Shown here piece after piece: positions 25,570 to 36,002 of a stretch of DNA of 64,000 nucleotides. The notes under the pieces are model-generated. The model did not search any database. It saw nothing but the letters and a program-made list of their open reading frames with translations, and was not told the origin of the DNA. Numbering within the stretch: the stretch's first letter is position 1; each line of letters opens with the position of its first letter. The stretch spans positions 62,001 to 126,000 of the forward strand of contig NZ_QKSB01000005.1 in the NCBI RefSeq assembly GCF_003234935.1, in the 5' to 3' direction. Source of the stretch: Putridiphycobacter roseus. Its GTDB lineage: Bacteria; Bacteroidota; Bacteroidia; Flavobacteriales_D; Crocinitomicaceae. Position numbers and translations under genes: made by a program.

Positions 25570-26590
25570 CTTTGGTAATGGTTACGTTTTTAATATTGAT
25601 TAAATAAGAAATTAATCCCAACACCAAAATCATTAAGTTTTGGCTTAGCCAAATGATCCAACCCAGCGCCAACCCAACACTGTGAATAGGCTTATCAAAT
25701 TCTGGATATAAATAAGTAGTAATCACCAAAGCCACTAAAGCTTGGTAAACGCCAATTCCTCCTTGAACAATAATCAACCCAATCGTTCCTGCTACAAATC
25801 CCGCTAAAATCCCGCCAATTGGCATATCTCTAGTTTCAGGTAAGGCCCAGAAACTGATACCAAACATGCTTAAATACATGACCCAAATAAATATAGAATG
25901 GAAGGTGAATTTAATCGGATTCTTTGTTCTAAAAATACTTAACCCACCTTCTAAGAAACCTTTTAATAGGCTTACTACTTTCTCTCGAAAATTTGGTTTT
26001 AAAATAATTAAACCTATTAAACCTACTACACCTAAAAACAAAATCAACAGAACATATTCCTTCACACCCCAACCAGTATCGGCAGGGTTATTAGCAGAAA
26101 GCTCAGTATTTAAAACTTCCATACGAGACCTAATCAGGTCTATGTTTTCGTATTGAAAATAAATAGTAACCAAGCAAACAATCCCTAAAAACAATAAATC
26201 TACTGCACGCTCCGCAATGATAGTCCCAAATAATTTTGCGAAAGGTACTTTTTCTGTTTTTGAAAGCACTACCGCCCTTGTTGCTTCACCGGCTCGTGGA
26301 ATAAATAAATTCACAAAATAACCAATCATGATGGCATGATAACTATTCCAAAAACCAATTCTTTTACCCAGTGGTTCTACCAAGTATCGCCACCTAATAG
26401 ATCTTGAAATATGACTGGCTAACCCAAAAAGTAAAGAGACAAAAATCCAGCCATAATTAGCTGTTCTGACATGTTGAAACAAAGCGGTTTTTTCATCTTC
26501 ATCCATGATATCATAAAAATACCAAATAAGATAAATCCCTAAAGCTAAAGGGACACCAACTTTTAATAGATTGATGAGAACTTTTTTCAC
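25541..26590 (-). CDS. Flippase-like/LPG-synthase transmembrane domain protein (UPF0104)
   Basis: The protein has 349 residues and about eight membrane segments; conserved positions include [22 protein letters not shown] and [11 protein letters not shown], typical of the lysylphosphatidylglycerol synthase TM region/UPF0104 family. The catalytic MprF-type aminoacyltransferase domain is absent, so it is probably a lipid or glycolipid transporter. In many Bacteroidota it sits, as here, between panD and rfaE2; overlaps are 4 and 29 bases. Confidence 0.88.
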   Translation of the reverse strand: MKKVLINLLKVGVPLALGIYLIWYFYDIMDEDEKTALFQHVRTANYGWIFVSLLFGLASHISRSIRWRYLVEPLGKRIGFWNSYHAIMIGYFVNLFIPRAGEATRAVVLSKTEKVPFAKLFGTIIAERAVDLLFLGIVCLVTIYFQYENIDLIRSRMEVLNTELSANNPADTGWGVKEYVLLILFLGVVGLIGLIILKPNFREKVVSLLKGFLEGGLSIFRTKNPIKFTFHSIFIWVMYLSMFGISFWALPETRDMPIGGILAGFVAGTIGLIIVQGGIGVYQALVALVITTYLYPEFDKPIHSVGLALGWIIWLSQNLMILVLGLISYLINIKNVTITKDENTEQTAP

Positions 26591-26937
26591 TTTAATAGAT
26601 TGGTGGTTTCATCCGGAAAGGCTAACATTGGCTTAAACGATTTTGCTAATTCAAAATCCATATACGCATATCCAATAATTATAACAATATCATTAACCGC
26701 TACTCTTCTAGCAGCAGGTCCATTTAAACAAATCGTTCCCGACTTACGTTCTCCTTTAATGACATAAGTCTCTATTCTTTCCCCATTATTGATATTAACA
26801 ATTTGAACTTTTTCCCCTTCAATTAAATTAGAGGCATCCATTAAATCTTCATCAATAGTAATGCTACCAATATAATTTAAATCTGCTTGGGTAACTTTTA
26901 CTCTATGTATTTTAGATTTTACAACCTGTATTTTCAT
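26587..26937 (-). CDS. panD: Aspartate 1-decarboxylase PanD proenzyme
   Basis: The start at 26937 ([15 protein letters not shown]) matches the usual N-terminus; an ATG at 26943 would add only two residues, and the frame's first start (26964) falls in the promoter. The protein has 116 residues, with the self-cleavage site Gly-Ser in [10 protein letters not shown], where Ser becomes the pyruvoyl cofactor, plus NGPAARRV. It makes beta-alanine from aspartate for pantothenate and CoA. It overlaps the flippase-like gene by four bases. Confidence 0.95.
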   Translation of the reverse strand: MKIQVVKSKIHRVKVTQADLNYIGSITIDEDLMDASNLIEGEKVQIVNINNGERIETYVIKGERKSGTICLNGPAARRVAVNDIVIIIGYAYMDFELAKSFKPMLAFPDETTNLLK

Positions 26938-26961
26938 TTCCATTTTTCGTCGTTTCTGTTG

Positions 26962-26969
26962 CAAAGATA
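26962..26969 (-). promoter_or_regulatory. -7 promoter element of the panD-flippase-rfaE2 operon
   Basis: TATCTTTG on the minus strand, with TTTC (one mismatch to TTTG) 18 bases further upstream. It overlaps the longer start at 26964 and thereby supports the shorter PanD. Confidence 0.65.
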
Positions 26970-26991
26970 AGTATTTTATAAAATGTTGAAA

Positions 26992-28071
26992 TTAATTTTC
27001 TGACATTAAATAAGACTTTAAGAACCCATCTATATCGCCATTTAATACCGCTTCGGTATTATTATTTGTAAAATTAGTACGGTGGTCTTTTACTCTCCTA
27101 TCATCCAATACATAACTTCTTATTTGAGAGCCCCATTCAATCTTTTTCTTTCCGGCCTCAATTTCCGTTCTTGCCTCTAGCTTTTTACTCAATTCAATTT
27201 CATACAACTGTGATTTCAATAACTGTAAGGCTTTTTCTTTATTTCCTAATTGGGAACGGCCTTCTGAGTTTTCAATTACAATACCTGAAGGTGCATGTCG
27301 CAATCGAACCGCAGTTTCTACCTTATTTACATTTTGACCACCTGCTCCACCTGAACGGAAAGTTTCAAAACTAATATCAGAAGGATTTATCTTAATCTCA
27401 ATTGTATCATCTACTAAAGGGTAAACATAAACGGAAGAAAAGGAAGTCATTCTTTTTCCTTGCGCATTAAAAGGACTGATTCGCACCAGACGGTGTACAC
27501 CATTTTCTCCTTTTAAATATCCAAAAGCAAAGTCGCCTGTAATTTCAAGCGTTACCGTTTTAATACCTGCTACATCTCCCGCTTGATAATCTAACTCCTT
27601 TACTTTATAACCACTTTTTTCTGCCCACATTAAATACATTCTCATCAACATAGAAGACCAATCGCAACTTTCTGTACCTCCAGCTCCAGCTGTAATTTGT
27701 AGTACTGCACTCAAAGCATCCTCTTCTGCGGAAAGCATATTTTTAAACTCTAAAGCTTCCAGTTTTTCAACTGTATACCTGTATTGCTCATCAATTTCCG
27801 CCTCATTGCCTTCGCCCATGGCATGAAACTCCATCAACACCTTAATGTCTTCGGTATTCGTTTTTAATTCTTCGTGAGCGTCCACCCAATATTTTTTGCC
27901 TCGGATTTTTTTCATCACTGTCTCCGCCGCTTTTGGATCATCCCAAAATGTTGGATCTTGTGTTTTCAATTCATCCTCTTTAAGCTCAAATACCTTATCC
28001 TCGATTTTTAAATAATCGTATAAATCTTTAATTCTTTGCTCTAGTTCCTTAAGTTGGTCTTGCGTAATCAT
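26992..28071 (-). CDS. prfB: Peptide chain release factor 2
   Basis: The start at 28071 ([17 protein letters not shown]) is chosen because the earlier ATG at 28101 overlaps the promoter. The protein has 359 residues, with the GGQ motif in [20 protein letters not shown] and the SPF recognition motif in [15 protein letters not shown], so it should read UAA and UGA. The usual programmed +1 frameshift site of prfB near codon 25 is absent: the sequence runs through ([12 protein letters not shown]) in one frame. A standalone gene. Confidence 0.96.
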   Translation of the reverse strand: MITQDQLKELEQRIKDLYDYLKIEDKVFELKEDELKTQDPTFWDDPKAAETVMKKIRGKKYWVDAHEELKTNTEDIKVLMEFHAMGEGNEAEIDEQYRYTVEKLEALEFKNMLSAEEDALSAVLQITAGAGGTESCDWSSMLMRMYLMWAEKSGYKVKELDYQAGDVAGIKTVTLEITGDFAFGYLKGENGVHRLVRISPFNAQGKRMTSFSSVYVYPLVDDTIEIKINPSDISFETFRSGGAGGQNVNKVETAVRLRHAPSGIVIENSEGRSQLGNKEKALQLLKSQLYEIELSKKLEARTEIEAGKKKIEWGSQIRSYVLDDRRVKDHRTNFTNNNTEAVLNGDIDGFLKSYLMSEN

Positions 28072-28098
28072 GTAAATAGTATGCTTATAAAAGTGGGA

Positions 28099-28106
28099 CA
28101 AAATTA
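28099..28106 (-). promoter_or_regulatory. -7 promoter element of prfB
   Basis: TAATTTTG on the minus strand, 27 bases before the ATG at 28071; the ATG at 28101 lies in it. Confidence 0.55.
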
Positions 28107-28177
28107 AGAATTTTATACCAATTAAACGGTTTATCGTATTCTTTAATCAAAGAGTTCAAACAAATACACTGTTTCAA

Positions 28178-28207
28178 TTTGAAATATTTAAATTAATTCT
28201 ACTTTTG
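28178..28207 (+). promoter_or_regulatory. Promoter of gcvH (TTTG-N18-TACTTTTG)
   Basis: TTTG at 28178-28181 and TACTTTTG at 28200-28207 match the Bacteroidota -33/-7 consensus with 18-base spacing. Leader about 25-30 bases to the ATG at 28238. Confidence 0.8.
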
Positions 28208-28237
28208 TAGCGTTATCAATAATTAAAAAAATAAGAC

Positions 28238-28615
28238 ATGAATATACCAGCTGAATTAAAATACACAAAAGATCACGAGTGGATTAAAATTGATGGAGAT
28301 GTTGCTACTGTAGGAATTACAGCATTTGCACAAAATGAACTAGGTGACATTGTATATGTTGAAATTGAAACTGAAGGAGAGACTTTAGATCAAGAAGAAG
28401 TTTTTGGTTCTGTTGAAGCAGTTAAAACTGTATCTGATTTATTTATGCCAGTAAGTGGTGAAGTAATAGAATTCAATGAAGCTTTGGAAAGTGCTCCTGA
28501 AACAGTAAATTCAGACCCTTATGGAGATGGATGGATGGTGAAAATAAAATTAAGCAATCTTGCAGAAGTAGAAGCTTTGTTAAGTGCGGATGATTACAAG
28601 AATTTAATTGGCTAA
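28238..28615 (+). CDS. gcvH: Glycine cleavage system H protein
   Basis: The protein has 125 residues and the lipoyl-lysine site [10 protein letters not shown], with the flanking GDIVYVE and GWMVKIK segments. It shuttles the methylamine group between the P and T proteins of glycine decarboxylation. It heads a gcvH-vanZ-tonB order that recurs in Bacteroidota, and the vanZ-like gene starts 8 bases before its end. Confidence 0.97.
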   Translation: MNIPAELKYTKDHEWIKIDGDVATVGITAFAQNELGDIVYVEIETEGETLDQEEVFGSVEAVKTVSDLFMPVSGEVIEFNEALESAPETVNSDPYGDGWMVKIKLSNLAEVEALLSADDYKNLIG

Positions 28616-28991
28616 ATCAAATCTCACCCATCTACCTTGGGTAATTTGGTTAGTGGTAATAAGTTTTTTAAGCTTATTACCCGGTGATAGGCTACCTGAA
28701 ATTAAGTTTGAATGGTTTAAAATCGACACAATGGTACATATTATCATGTATACAGTCTTGTCTTTTTTAATGCTTTTTGGATTTTGTTTTAAAAAAAATG
28801 AACCTTTTAGAAGGAAAGCTTTATATATAGTTGTAGTCTGTATAATTTTTGGCTTCGGTATTGAAATAATACAAGGAAGTTTGATTCGAAATCGATTCTT
28901 TAGTTGGAAAGATTTTATAGCAAATAACTTGGGTGTTTTTACCGGAATGTTAATTTATTATTACTACAATAAAAAAGAAATAACTTGGTAA
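28608..28991 (+). CDS. VanZ-like family membrane protein
   Basis: The protein has 127 residues, begins at a TTG inside the end of gcvH (the only start that keeps the first helix), and has four hydrophobic segments. [18 protein letters not shown] and [19 protein letters not shown] are the VanZ family hallmarks. The biochemical role is unknown; VanZ is named for teicoplanin resistance but most members are uncharacterised. Confidence 0.85.
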   Translation: MAKSNLTHLPWVIWLVVISFLSLLPGDRLPEIKFEWFKIDTMVHIIMYTVLSFLMLFGFCFKKNEPFRRKALYIVVVCIIFGFGIEIIQGSLIRNRFFSWKDFIANNLGVFTGMLIYYYYNKKEITW

Positions 28992-29035
28992 GATTTTTGC
29001 AATATAATTTGTAGTTTTACCACAATAACAAGTTT

Positions 29036-29707
29036 ATGGAATTAAAAAAATCAAAAGAGGCAGACTTAGAATCCAAGAAAGCTGGATTTTTAGTACTTGG
29101 TGGAATTATTGCCGGTGCGATTGTTTTGATGGCTTTTACTTACAAGTCGATTGTCATTAAACCTATCCCAAAGGAAATTGTTAAGCAAGAAACGGAAAAA
29201 GAGGAAATCATTGAGGAATTTTACCAAAATGAACCACCACCGCCGCCACCGCCAGCGCAAACACCACCTCCTGTTGTTACAGAAGTGGAAGAAGTGGAAG
29301 ATGATGTAATCATTGTTCCTCCTCCTATTATTGATGACGATTTAAGAGACATGGATTTTGAACCGGATGAACCTGTAAAGGTAGAAAAGAAGGTGATTTA
29401 TGACGTGGTAGGTGTTCAACCTGAATTCCCAGGTGGAGATTTAGAAATGATTAAGTTTATTCAAGAAACATTTGAATACCCAGAAATTGCAAGAGAGATG
29501 GGTGAACAAGGTACTGTTTATGTTGAATTTGTAATCAATAAAGATGGATCTATAGAAGATGCTAAAGTAGTAAAAGGAGTATCACGTTCTATTGACAAAG
29601 AAGCATTAAGAGTAGTTAAAAAAATGCCAAACTGGAAACCAGGAGAACAAGCAGGTAAAGCTGTAAATGTTCGTTATACTATTCCAATTAAAGCAAGACT
29701 AGGATAA
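29036..29707 (+). CDS. Energy transducer TonB family protein
   Basis: The protein has 223 residues: one N-terminal membrane helix (GFLVLGGIIAGAIVLMAF), a proline-rich periplasmic spacer with EPPPPPPPAQ, an acidic linker, and a C-terminal TonB domain (FPGGDLEMIKFIQETFEYP, GTVYVEFVINKDGSIED, NWKPGEQAGKAVNVRYTIP). It should couple the ExbBD proton-motive complex to outer-membrane receptors. It ends before a strong terminator. Confidence 0.93.
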   Translation: MELKKSKEADLESKKAGFLVLGGIIAGAIVLMAFTYKSIVIKPIPKEIVKQETEKEEIIEEFYQNEPPPPPPPAQTPPPVVTEVEEVEDDVIIVPPPIIDDDLRDMDFEPDEPVKVEKKVIYDVVGVQPEFPGGDLEMIKFIQETFEYPEIAREMGEQGTVYVEFVINKDGSIEDAKVVKGVSRSIDKEALRVVKKMPNWKPGEQAGKAVNVRYTIPIKARLG

Positions 29708-29726
29708 AATAATTTTTATAGTATTT

Positions 29727-29761
29727 AAAACCTTCTTTGTTTTTTCAAAGAAGGTTTTTTT
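29727..29761 (+). terminator. Rho-independent terminator after tonB
   Basis: AAAACCTTCTTTG and CAAAGAAGGTTTT form a 13-bp perfect stem with a six-T loop, followed by more T. It separates tonB from deoC. Confidence 0.95.
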
Positions 29762-29772
29762 ATTTTTACACC

Positions 29773-30501
29773 ATGCACATGGAAAACGCCACCTCTCTTA
29801 TACCGTTTATTGATTTAACCTCTCTAAATACGCAAGACGATTACACGTCCATAACGGCACTGATTCAAAAAGCAAACAAAGGTTTTCATAAATTATATCC
29901 AGCGGCGGTATGCACCTATCCAAAATACACCCATCAACTAGAAGCCCTTCGACCGGAGATTAAAAAATGCGTGGTTAGTACCTATTTTCCTTCCAGTCAA
30001 GCACCACTCCAATTAAAATTACAAGAAATTGATTTCCTTAACCAAACGAACATAGATGAAATAGACATTGTTTTATCGGTTGGTGAATTCTTAAGTGGCA
30101 ACCACCTCGAGGTAAGCCAAGAACTGCTAGCCATTAGAAAAAAAACAACTAAAACAATAAAACTGATTCTTGAAACAGGCATATTAGACAGCAAGAAAAA
30201 CATACAATTGGCCGCACAGATAGGCATGGATACTGGAATGGATTTTTTAAAAACCTCTACAGGTAAAACACCCATAGGCGCCACAATAAATGCAGTAAGT
30301 TACCTGGCAGAAACCATCAGTAAAACTCAAAGCAAAACAATTGGCTTAAAAATTGCTGGAGGTATTCGAACTCCTCAACAAGCAATAAGTTTTATTACAG
30401 CAATAGAAAAATATTTAGGACCAGCTTTTACTCACCCCGCTACTTTTAGAATAGGAGCAAGTAGTTTATACGACACCCTCATCCACCCAAACAATGACTG
30501 A
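29773..30501 (+). CDS. deoC: Deoxyribose-phosphate aldolase
   Basis: The start at 29773 (MHMENATSLIPFIDLT) avoids the terminator; an ATG at 29779 is equally possible. The protein has 242 residues; the Schiff-base lysine is in MDFLKTSTGKTPIGAT, and KIAGGIRTPQQA carries the second conserved lysine. It cleaves 2-deoxyribose 5-phosphate to glyceraldehyde 3-phosphate and acetaldehyde in deoxynucleoside catabolism. It overlaps cysQ by 8 bases. Confidence 0.93.
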   Translation: MHMENATSLIPFIDLTSLNTQDDYTSITALIQKANKGFHKLYPAAVCTYPKYTHQLEALRPEIKKCVVSTYFPSSQAPLQLKLQEIDFLNQTNIDEIDIVLSVGEFLSGNHLEVSQELLAIRKKTTKTIKLILETGILDSKKNIQLAAQIGMDTGMDFLKTSTGKTPIGATINAVSYLAETISKTQSKTIGLKIAGGIRTPQQAISFITAIEKYLGPAFTHPATFRIGASSLYDTLIHPNND

Positions 30502-31285
30502 AGAAACCATTAAACTTTTAATAAAAGCAGTTCGAACTGCTAGCGAAGAGGTTTTAAAAATATATGCCGAAGATTTTGCCGTAGAAATAAAACCAGACCA
30601 TTCACCAGTAACTATAGCCGACAAGCTATCTAGTAAAATTCTGGTAAAAGCACTTAGCCCATTGGGCATTCCAATAATATCGGAAGAAGAAGAAAAAATG
30701 AGCTATAAGGAGCGAGAAAACCTCCCCCAAATTTGGCTAATAGATCCGGTAGATGGTACCAAAGAATTCATCAAAAAAAATGACCAATTTTGCATTAATA
30801 TTGCCTTAGTGGAAAACGGAAAAGCAACATTTGGCATGATTGCTAGTCCAACTGAATCTCGCATCATCTTTGGTGGAAAAGAAATAGGTGCATTTGAAAT
30901 TCCATACACAACAGATGACCCATTAAACGAAAAATGGCGTGTAAAATTTAAAAATAACAACAAAAACAAAGTAATAATCCATTCAAATGGTGGTTTTTCT
31001 GGAACAGTTGTTAAATTTGTCAGAAATTTAGAATTAAAATACGGGCCACTTAAAGTAATAAAAAAAGGAAGTGCACTGAAGTTTTTTGATTTGGTAAGGG
31101 GAACTGCCGATTTTTATATCAGATTGGCACCAACAATGGAATGGGACATTGCTGCAGGACAAGCTATCTACGAAGCTGTAGGAGGTGAAGTTTTACACAT
31201 TGAAACATTACTGCCTTTAACCTACAATAAACCTCAATTAAAAAACCCTTATTTTTTAGCAAAAAAGAAAAATTTAACTTTATAA
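30494..31285 (+). CDS. cysQ: 3'(2'),5'-bisphosphate nucleotidase CysQ
   Basis: The protein has 263 residues of the inositol-monophosphatase fold: metal-binding [17 protein letters not shown] and [10 protein letters not shown] are present. It should hydrolyse the PAP formed by sulfotransfer or sulfate assimilation to AMP. It overlaps deoC and is followed two bases later by gmd, so deoC-cysQ-gmd-fcl looks like one transcript. Confidence 0.93.
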   Translation: MTEETIKLLIKAVRTASEEVLKIYAEDFAVEIKPDHSPVTIADKLSSKILVKALSPLGIPIISEEEEKMSYKERENLPQIWLIDPVDGTKEFIKKNDQFCINIALVENGKATFGMIASPTESRIIFGGKEIGAFEIPYTTDDPLNEKWRVKFKNNNKNKVIIHSNGGFSGTVVKFVRNLELKYGPLKVIKKGSALKFFDLVRGTADFYIRLAPTMEWDIAAGQAIYEAVGGEVLHIETLLPLTYNKPQLKNPYFLAKKKNLTL

Positions 31286-31287
31286 AC

Positions 31288-32379
31288 ATGAGTAATAAAA
31301 TTGCATTAATAACTGGAATAACTGGACAAGATGGTGCTTATTTAGCAGAACTATTATTAGAAAAAGGATATGAAGTTCACGGTATCAAAAGAAGAAGTTC
31401 ACTTTTTAATACCGATAGAATTGACCATCTTTATAAAGACAAACACCAAGAAGGTGTAAAATTGTTTTTACACTTTGGTGATTTAACAGATTCTACCAAC
31501 CTTATTCGTTTAGTGCAAGAAATTCAGCCAGATGAAATTTACAACTTGGCGGCAATGTCTCATGTAATGGTTTCTTTTGACACACCAGAATATACTGCAA
31601 ATGCAGATGGTATTGGTACGTTAAGATTATTGGAAGCGATTAGAATATTAAAAATGGAAGATAAGGTTAAGTTCTACCAAGCATCTACTTCTGAACTTTA
31701 TGGAAAAGTAGTAGAAACGCCACAGTCCGAAACAACGCCATTTTACCCAAGAAGTCCATATGCAGTTGCTAAAATTTATGGCTTCTGGATTGTTAAAAAT
31801 TATAGAGAGGCTTACAATATGTATGCTTGTAATGGTATTTTATTCAACCATGAAAGTCCCCTACGTGGAGAAACTTTTGTGACGAGAAAAATCACCAGAG
31901 CAGTAGCTAAAATAAAATTAGGCCTACAAGAAAAATTATACTTAGGTAACTTAGACGCAAAAAGAGATTGGGGTCATGCGAAAGACTATGTGAGAGGAAT
32001 GTGGTTAATGTTACAACAAGAAGTTGCGGACGATTATGTACTTGCTTCTGGCGAGACACATCCGGTTAGAGAATTTGTAGAATTGGCATTCAAAGAAGTA
32101 AACATTGCTATTAATTGGGTAGGTGAAGGTGTAAACGAAAAAGGTTTAGATGCTGCCACTGGAAAAGTTTTAGTAGAAGTAGATGAAGCTTATTTTAGAC
32201 CAACAGAAGTAGAATTATTACACGGTGATGCGAGTAAAGCAAAACGTGAATTAGGATGGGAACCAGTATACACTTTTATGGAACTGGTACAAGAAATGAT
32301 GAAAGCTGATATGGCATTGTTTAAAAAAGACAAATACCTTCAAGATGGTGGTCACAAAACATTAAACTACCACGAATAA
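31288..32379 (+). CDS. gmd: GDP-mannose 4,6-dehydratase
   Basis: The protein has 363 residues of the extended SDR type: [20 protein letters not shown], the catalytic YAVAK in [29 protein letters not shown] and the late [11 protein letters not shown] are diagnostic. It converts GDP-mannose into GDP-4-keto-6-deoxy-mannose, which the next gene turns into GDP-L-fucose. Its last base overlaps the fcl start. Confidence 0.97.
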   Translation: MSNKIALITGITGQDGAYLAELLLEKGYEVHGIKRRSSLFNTDRIDHLYKDKHQEGVKLFLHFGDLTDSTNLIRLVQEIQPDEIYNLAAMSHVMVSFDTPEYTANADGIGTLRLLEAIRILKMEDKVKFYQASTSELYGKVVETPQSETTPFYPRSPYAVAKIYGFWIVKNYREAYNMYACNGILFNHESPLRGETFVTRKITRAVAKIKLGLQEKLYLGNLDAKRDWGHAKDYVRGMWLMLQQEVADDYVLASGETHPVREFVELAFKEVNIAINWVGEGVNEKGLDAATGKVLVEVDEAYFRPTEVELLHGDASKAKRELGWEPVYTFMELVQEMMKADMALFKKDKYLQDGGHKTLNYHE

Positions 32380-33314
32380 TGAAAAAAGAAGCTAAAATTT
32401 ATGTCGCTGGCCATAGAGGTATGGTTGGTTCGGCAATTGTGAGAAGATTAAAGAAAGAAGGCTACCAAAATATTGTTACCCGTACCTCTAAAGAACTTGA
32501 CTTAAGACAACAGTCTGCTGTTAATGACTTTTTTGAAACGGAAAAACCAGCTTATGTATTTTTAGCGGCAGCAAAAGTTGGCGGCATTCAAGCAAACAAT
32601 ACTTACCGGGCTGACTTTTTATATGACAATTTGATGATTTCCACCAATATCATCCATGCCGCACATGTTAACGAAGTCAAAAAATTATTATTTTTAGGTT
32701 CTTCTTGTATTTACCCTAAACTAGCCCCCCAACCATTAAAGGAAGCCTATTTATTGAGTGGGATTTTAGAACAAACCAATGAGCCTTATGCCATTGCTAA
32801 AATTTCTGGCATTAAAATGTGTGAAACTTACCACGACCAATATGGCGCGGATTTTATTTCTGCAATGCCAACTAACTTATATGGTCCAAATGACAATTAT
32901 GATTTAAATAATTCTCATGTTCTTCCTGCGTTGTTAAAAAAATTCCACCAAGCTAAAATCACCAATCAAGCTACCGTAGAAATCTGGGGCACTGGTTCGC
33001 CATTACGTGAATTTTTACATGTAGATGATTTAGCGGAAGCATGTCTATTTTTAATGAACAATTACAGCGACAAAGAATTCGTAAATCTAGGATCTGGAAC
33101 AGAAATTTCCATTAAAGATTTAGCACTTCTAATTAAAGATATAGTTGGGTACACTGGTGAATTAAAGTTTAATACCGACAAACCGGATGGTACGCCAAGA
33201 AAATTAATGGATGTCTCTAAATTAGCAGATATGGGATGGCAATATTCTATTGAATTAGCTGACGGTATTCGTGCTGTTTATGAATCGGTGAAAAGTAATG
33301 GTGCTTTAGAATAA
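32379..33314 (+). CDS. fcl: GDP-L-fucose synthase
   Basis: The protein has 311 residues: the NADPH loop [42 protein letters not shown] with the YxxxK pair, [11 protein letters not shown] and [11 protein letters not shown] are present. It epimerises and reduces the Gmd product to GDP-L-fucose. With ManC and Gmd the window holds a complete route from mannose-1-phosphate. Confidence 0.97.
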   Translation: MKKEAKIYVAGHRGMVGSAIVRRLKKEGYQNIVTRTSKELDLRQQSAVNDFFETEKPAYVFLAAAKVGGIQANNTYRADFLYDNLMISTNIIHAAHVNEVKKLLFLGSSCIYPKLAPQPLKEAYLLSGILEQTNEPYAIAKISGIKMCETYHDQYGADFISAMPTNLYGPNDNYDLNNSHVLPALLKKFHQAKITNQATVEIWGTGSPLREFLHVDDLAEACLFLMNNYSDKEFVNLGSGTEISIKDLALLIKDIVGYTGELKFNTDKPDGTPRKLMDVSKLADMGWQYSIELADGIRAVYESVKSNGALE

Positions 33315-33326
33315 TCTACTTTTAAC

Positions 33327-34931
33327 ATGTTACAAGAAATACATTTAAAATACCGTTCCCTAAAATTATTTCTTGTAACTGGATTTTTCTTTTTGAATTT
33401 CTATTCATTTTCTCAGCTCAATATTGCAAACGTTAGAAATTATAACCAAACGATAGACATCCTTAATTCAACCGACTCAAGCGTAAATTACAATCAATTA
33501 CAGACAAGTATTCGGCCCATTCTTGAGACCAAAGTAAATACTACCGCTTTGTTTAAAGACGAAGGTGAGTACTATTATTGGATAACACAAAAGCTATTTA
33601 AAGAACATTTTTTAATTTTTAAAGGAGATGATTATAGCTGTACAGTCGACCCTATTCTTGATTTAAATCTTGGTTACGAAAACAATTCACAGCAAATTGA
33701 AAATGGCTTAAAGACTTGGAACACCAGGGGTGTAAATATTAAAGCAAAATTTTTTAATAAATTTGCCTTTGAAACTGCGATCTACGAAACCCAAGCTAGC
33801 TTATTAAATTACCAAGCGCAATATGTAGATGCACATGGTGAATTTTACCCTAACGGCAACTCTTACAAACAGCAAAACGCCATCATTCCTAGTTACGCCA
33901 GAACAAAGCCATTTAAAGAAACTGGGTATGATTTTGCATTTGCAACTGGGTACTTTAGCTATACCCCAACAACATGGCTAAATATACAAGCTGGAAATGG
34001 CAACCAATTTATTGGAAATGGTTACCGCTCCTTACTATTGTCCAATTTCACGGTTAACTACCCTTACATCAAACCAGAATTTTCCTTATTCAAAGGACGT
34101 TTGCAGTATACACTTATTTACGCCTCTTTACAAAACTTATATCGCTTACCCTACTCAAATAGTCCAGAGGCGAATTATGAAAAAAAAATGAGCACGACCC
34201 ATTTTGTAAACTTTGCGCTCAATAAAAATATACAAATAGGATTTTTTGAAGGAAACATTTGGAATAGAACCGACTCTTTGGGAACAAAAAAACTGAAAGC
34301 AGCAAGTTTTAATCCGATTCTTGGTGTAAACTCACTATTAGTGGAAGACAACAACTACAATAGCATTGGTGGAATTAATATAAATGCTAGGTATAAAAAG
34401 TCTATGATTTATGGGCAATTATTACTGGACCATTCCAGTATTGCAGGAACACAAATAGGGTTGAAATTTTACCATGTGATGACCCAAAACCTACACCTAC
34501 AATTTGAATTTAACCAAACCAAAGAAAACGCATACACAGCCAACAACAAAAGACTTAATTACTCCCATTCCAACCTCCCTTTGGCACACCCTTATGAATC
34601 GGGGTTTAAAGAATTAATTGGCATACTCGATTACAATTGGAAACGCATTTACTTACAAGCAAAATTTATTTATGCCGAAAAAGCCAGTATAAGCAACACT
34701 GAAAGTTTACCTACTATACTTTTAGCCAACAACCAAATTCAAGATATAGACCAAGAAAACACTTGGCATCAGCAATTAGAAGTGGGATATAGATTTAATA
34801 AAAAATACAACTTGGAATTGTTTTTTGGAAACTTACTCAGAATTAGTACTGATAAACAGGGAGAAAAGACAACAAATTTTACTTACTTTGGCGTTAGGAC
34901 TAACCTTAACCCGAAACAATTCGATTGGTAA
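33327..34931 (+). CDS. RemB/Wzi-like outer-membrane protein 1
   Basis: The protein has 534 residues with an N-terminal signal peptide (around LFLVTGFFFLNFYSFSQ). Beta-barrel strands follow. The NGNQFIGNGYRSLLLSNF segment is the conserved 'G...iG.GYRSLLLSD' mark shared by the gliding-motility protein RemB and by capsule-assembly Wzi-type barrels. It ends in Trp after ...LNPKQFDW. It is 12 bases after fcl and directly abuts the WecA-like gene. A role in surface polysaccharide attachment or gliding is inferred. Confidence 0.7.
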   Translation: MLQEIHLKYRSLKLFLVTGFFFLNFYSFSQLNIANVRNYNQTIDILNSTDSSVNYNQLQTSIRPILETKVNTTALFKDEGEYYYWITQKLFKEHFLIFKGDDYSCTVDPILDLNLGYENNSQQIENGLKTWNTRGVNIKAKFFNKFAFETAIYETQASLLNYQAQYVDAHGEFYPNGNSYKQQNAIIPSYARTKPFKETGYDFAFATGYFSYTPTTWLNIQAGNGNQFIGNGYRSLLLSNFTVNYPYIKPEFSLFKGRLQYTLIYASLQNLYRLPYSNSPEANYEKKMSTTHFVNFALNKNIQIGFFEGNIWNRTDSLGTKKLKAASFNPILGVNSLLVEDNNYNSIGGININARYKKSMIYGQLLLDHSSIAGTQIGLKFYHVMTQNLHLQFEFNQTKENAYTANNKRLNYSHSNLPLAHPYESGFKELIGILDYNWKRIYLQAKFIYAEKASISNTESLPTILLANNQIQDIDQENTWHQQLEVGYRFNKKYNLELFFGNLLRISTDKQGEKTTNFTYFGVRTNLNPKQFDW

Positions 34932-36002
34932 ATGAATACATATCATTACATACTTGCCTTTATAAGCTCATTTAGCGTGGTACTTTTAGCAACGCCTTCA
35001 TTAATTAAGGTAGCTAAATTAAAACACTTGGTTGACGAACCTTCTGAAGACAGAAAATTGCACAAGAATAGCATACCAACTATTGGAGGTGTTATTATTT
35101 TTAGTGCTTTTATGTTCTCCTGCTTCATCTGGTTTCCTGATAATGAAAATATTGGCAAACACATAAGTCCCTTCTTTTATTTAATGGGGAGTTTAATACT
35201 ACTATTTTTTGTTGGCGTAAAAGATGATATTATAGGCACCTCACCGAGTAAAAAATTAATGGCCCATCTTGTGGTTGGTTTTATTTTAGTTGGCATGGGG
35301 GAAATTGATATTGACTCCTTTTACGGCATATTTGGAATGGACATAATTTTACCAGCATATGCAAAACTCATTATTTCCATATTTGTTTATATCGTGATTG
35401 TTAATGCGATTAACTTAATAGATGGTATTGATGGTTTAGCTTCTGGTGTTGGACTAATCATTTCCATCACATATGGTATTTGGTTTTACTATTCTGGGGA
35501 TGTACATTGGGCAATTGTTGCTTTTTCATTAGCTGGATCCTTATTGGGTTTTTTGATTTTTAACTTTAATCCCGCCAGAATTTTCATGGGAGACTCTGGG
35601 TCATTAACCATAGGAGCAATAGTATTTGTTTTAACAGTACAAATCATCAGCTCTAATACAACACATTTACCGGTACCTTTTTCTCATATTTCTACTCCAG
35701 TTTTTGTAATTGGGGTATTAATTTATCCTTTATTAGACACACTTAGAGTTTTTGTCCTACGAACACTCGAGGGCAACTCTCCTCTATCTGCGGATAGAAA
35801 ACACCTACACCATAAACTACAAGACAAGGGTTACGGACATAAAAAAATTGTCCTTATTATTTATTCATTTAACATTTTAAGTATAATATTGGTAAGTCTT
35901 ATCCCCATTGATGACCCTACCATACAGCTTTTAATTTTACTTTCATTTGCTATGCTATTCACAGCCGCAGTTACATTAACAGATAAAAAAAAGCATGCCT
36001 AA
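34932..36002 (+). CDS. WecA/TagO-like undecaprenyl-phosphate sugar-1-phosphate transferase
   Basis: The protein has 356 residues and about ten membrane helices with the polyprenyl-phosphate transferase motifs: DDIIGTSPSKK, NAINLIDGIDGLASG, FNFNPARIFMGDSGSLTIG, and HLHHKLQDKG. It should transfer GlcNAc- or similar sugar-1-phosphate to undecaprenyl phosphate at the cytoplasmic face, starting a surface glycan. It is sandwiched between two RemB/Wzi-like genes with 0- and 8-base junctions. Confidence 0.93.
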   Translation: MNTYHYILAFISSFSVVLLATPSLIKVAKLKHLVDEPSEDRKLHKNSIPTIGGVIIFSAFMFSCFIWFPDNENIGKHISPFFYLMGSLILLFFVGVKDDIIGTSPSKKLMAHLVVGFILVGMGEIDIDSFYGIFGMDIILPAYAKLIISIFVYIVIVNAINLIDGIDGLASGVGLIISITYGIWFYYSGDVHWAIVAFSLAGSLLGFLIFNFNPARIFMGDSGSLTIGAIVFVLTVQIISSNTTHLPVPFSHISTPVFVIGVLIYPLLDTLRVFVLRTLEGNSPLSADRKHLHHKLQDKGYGHKKIVLIIYSFNILSIILVSLIPIDDPTIQLLILLSFAMLFTAAVTLTDKKKHA

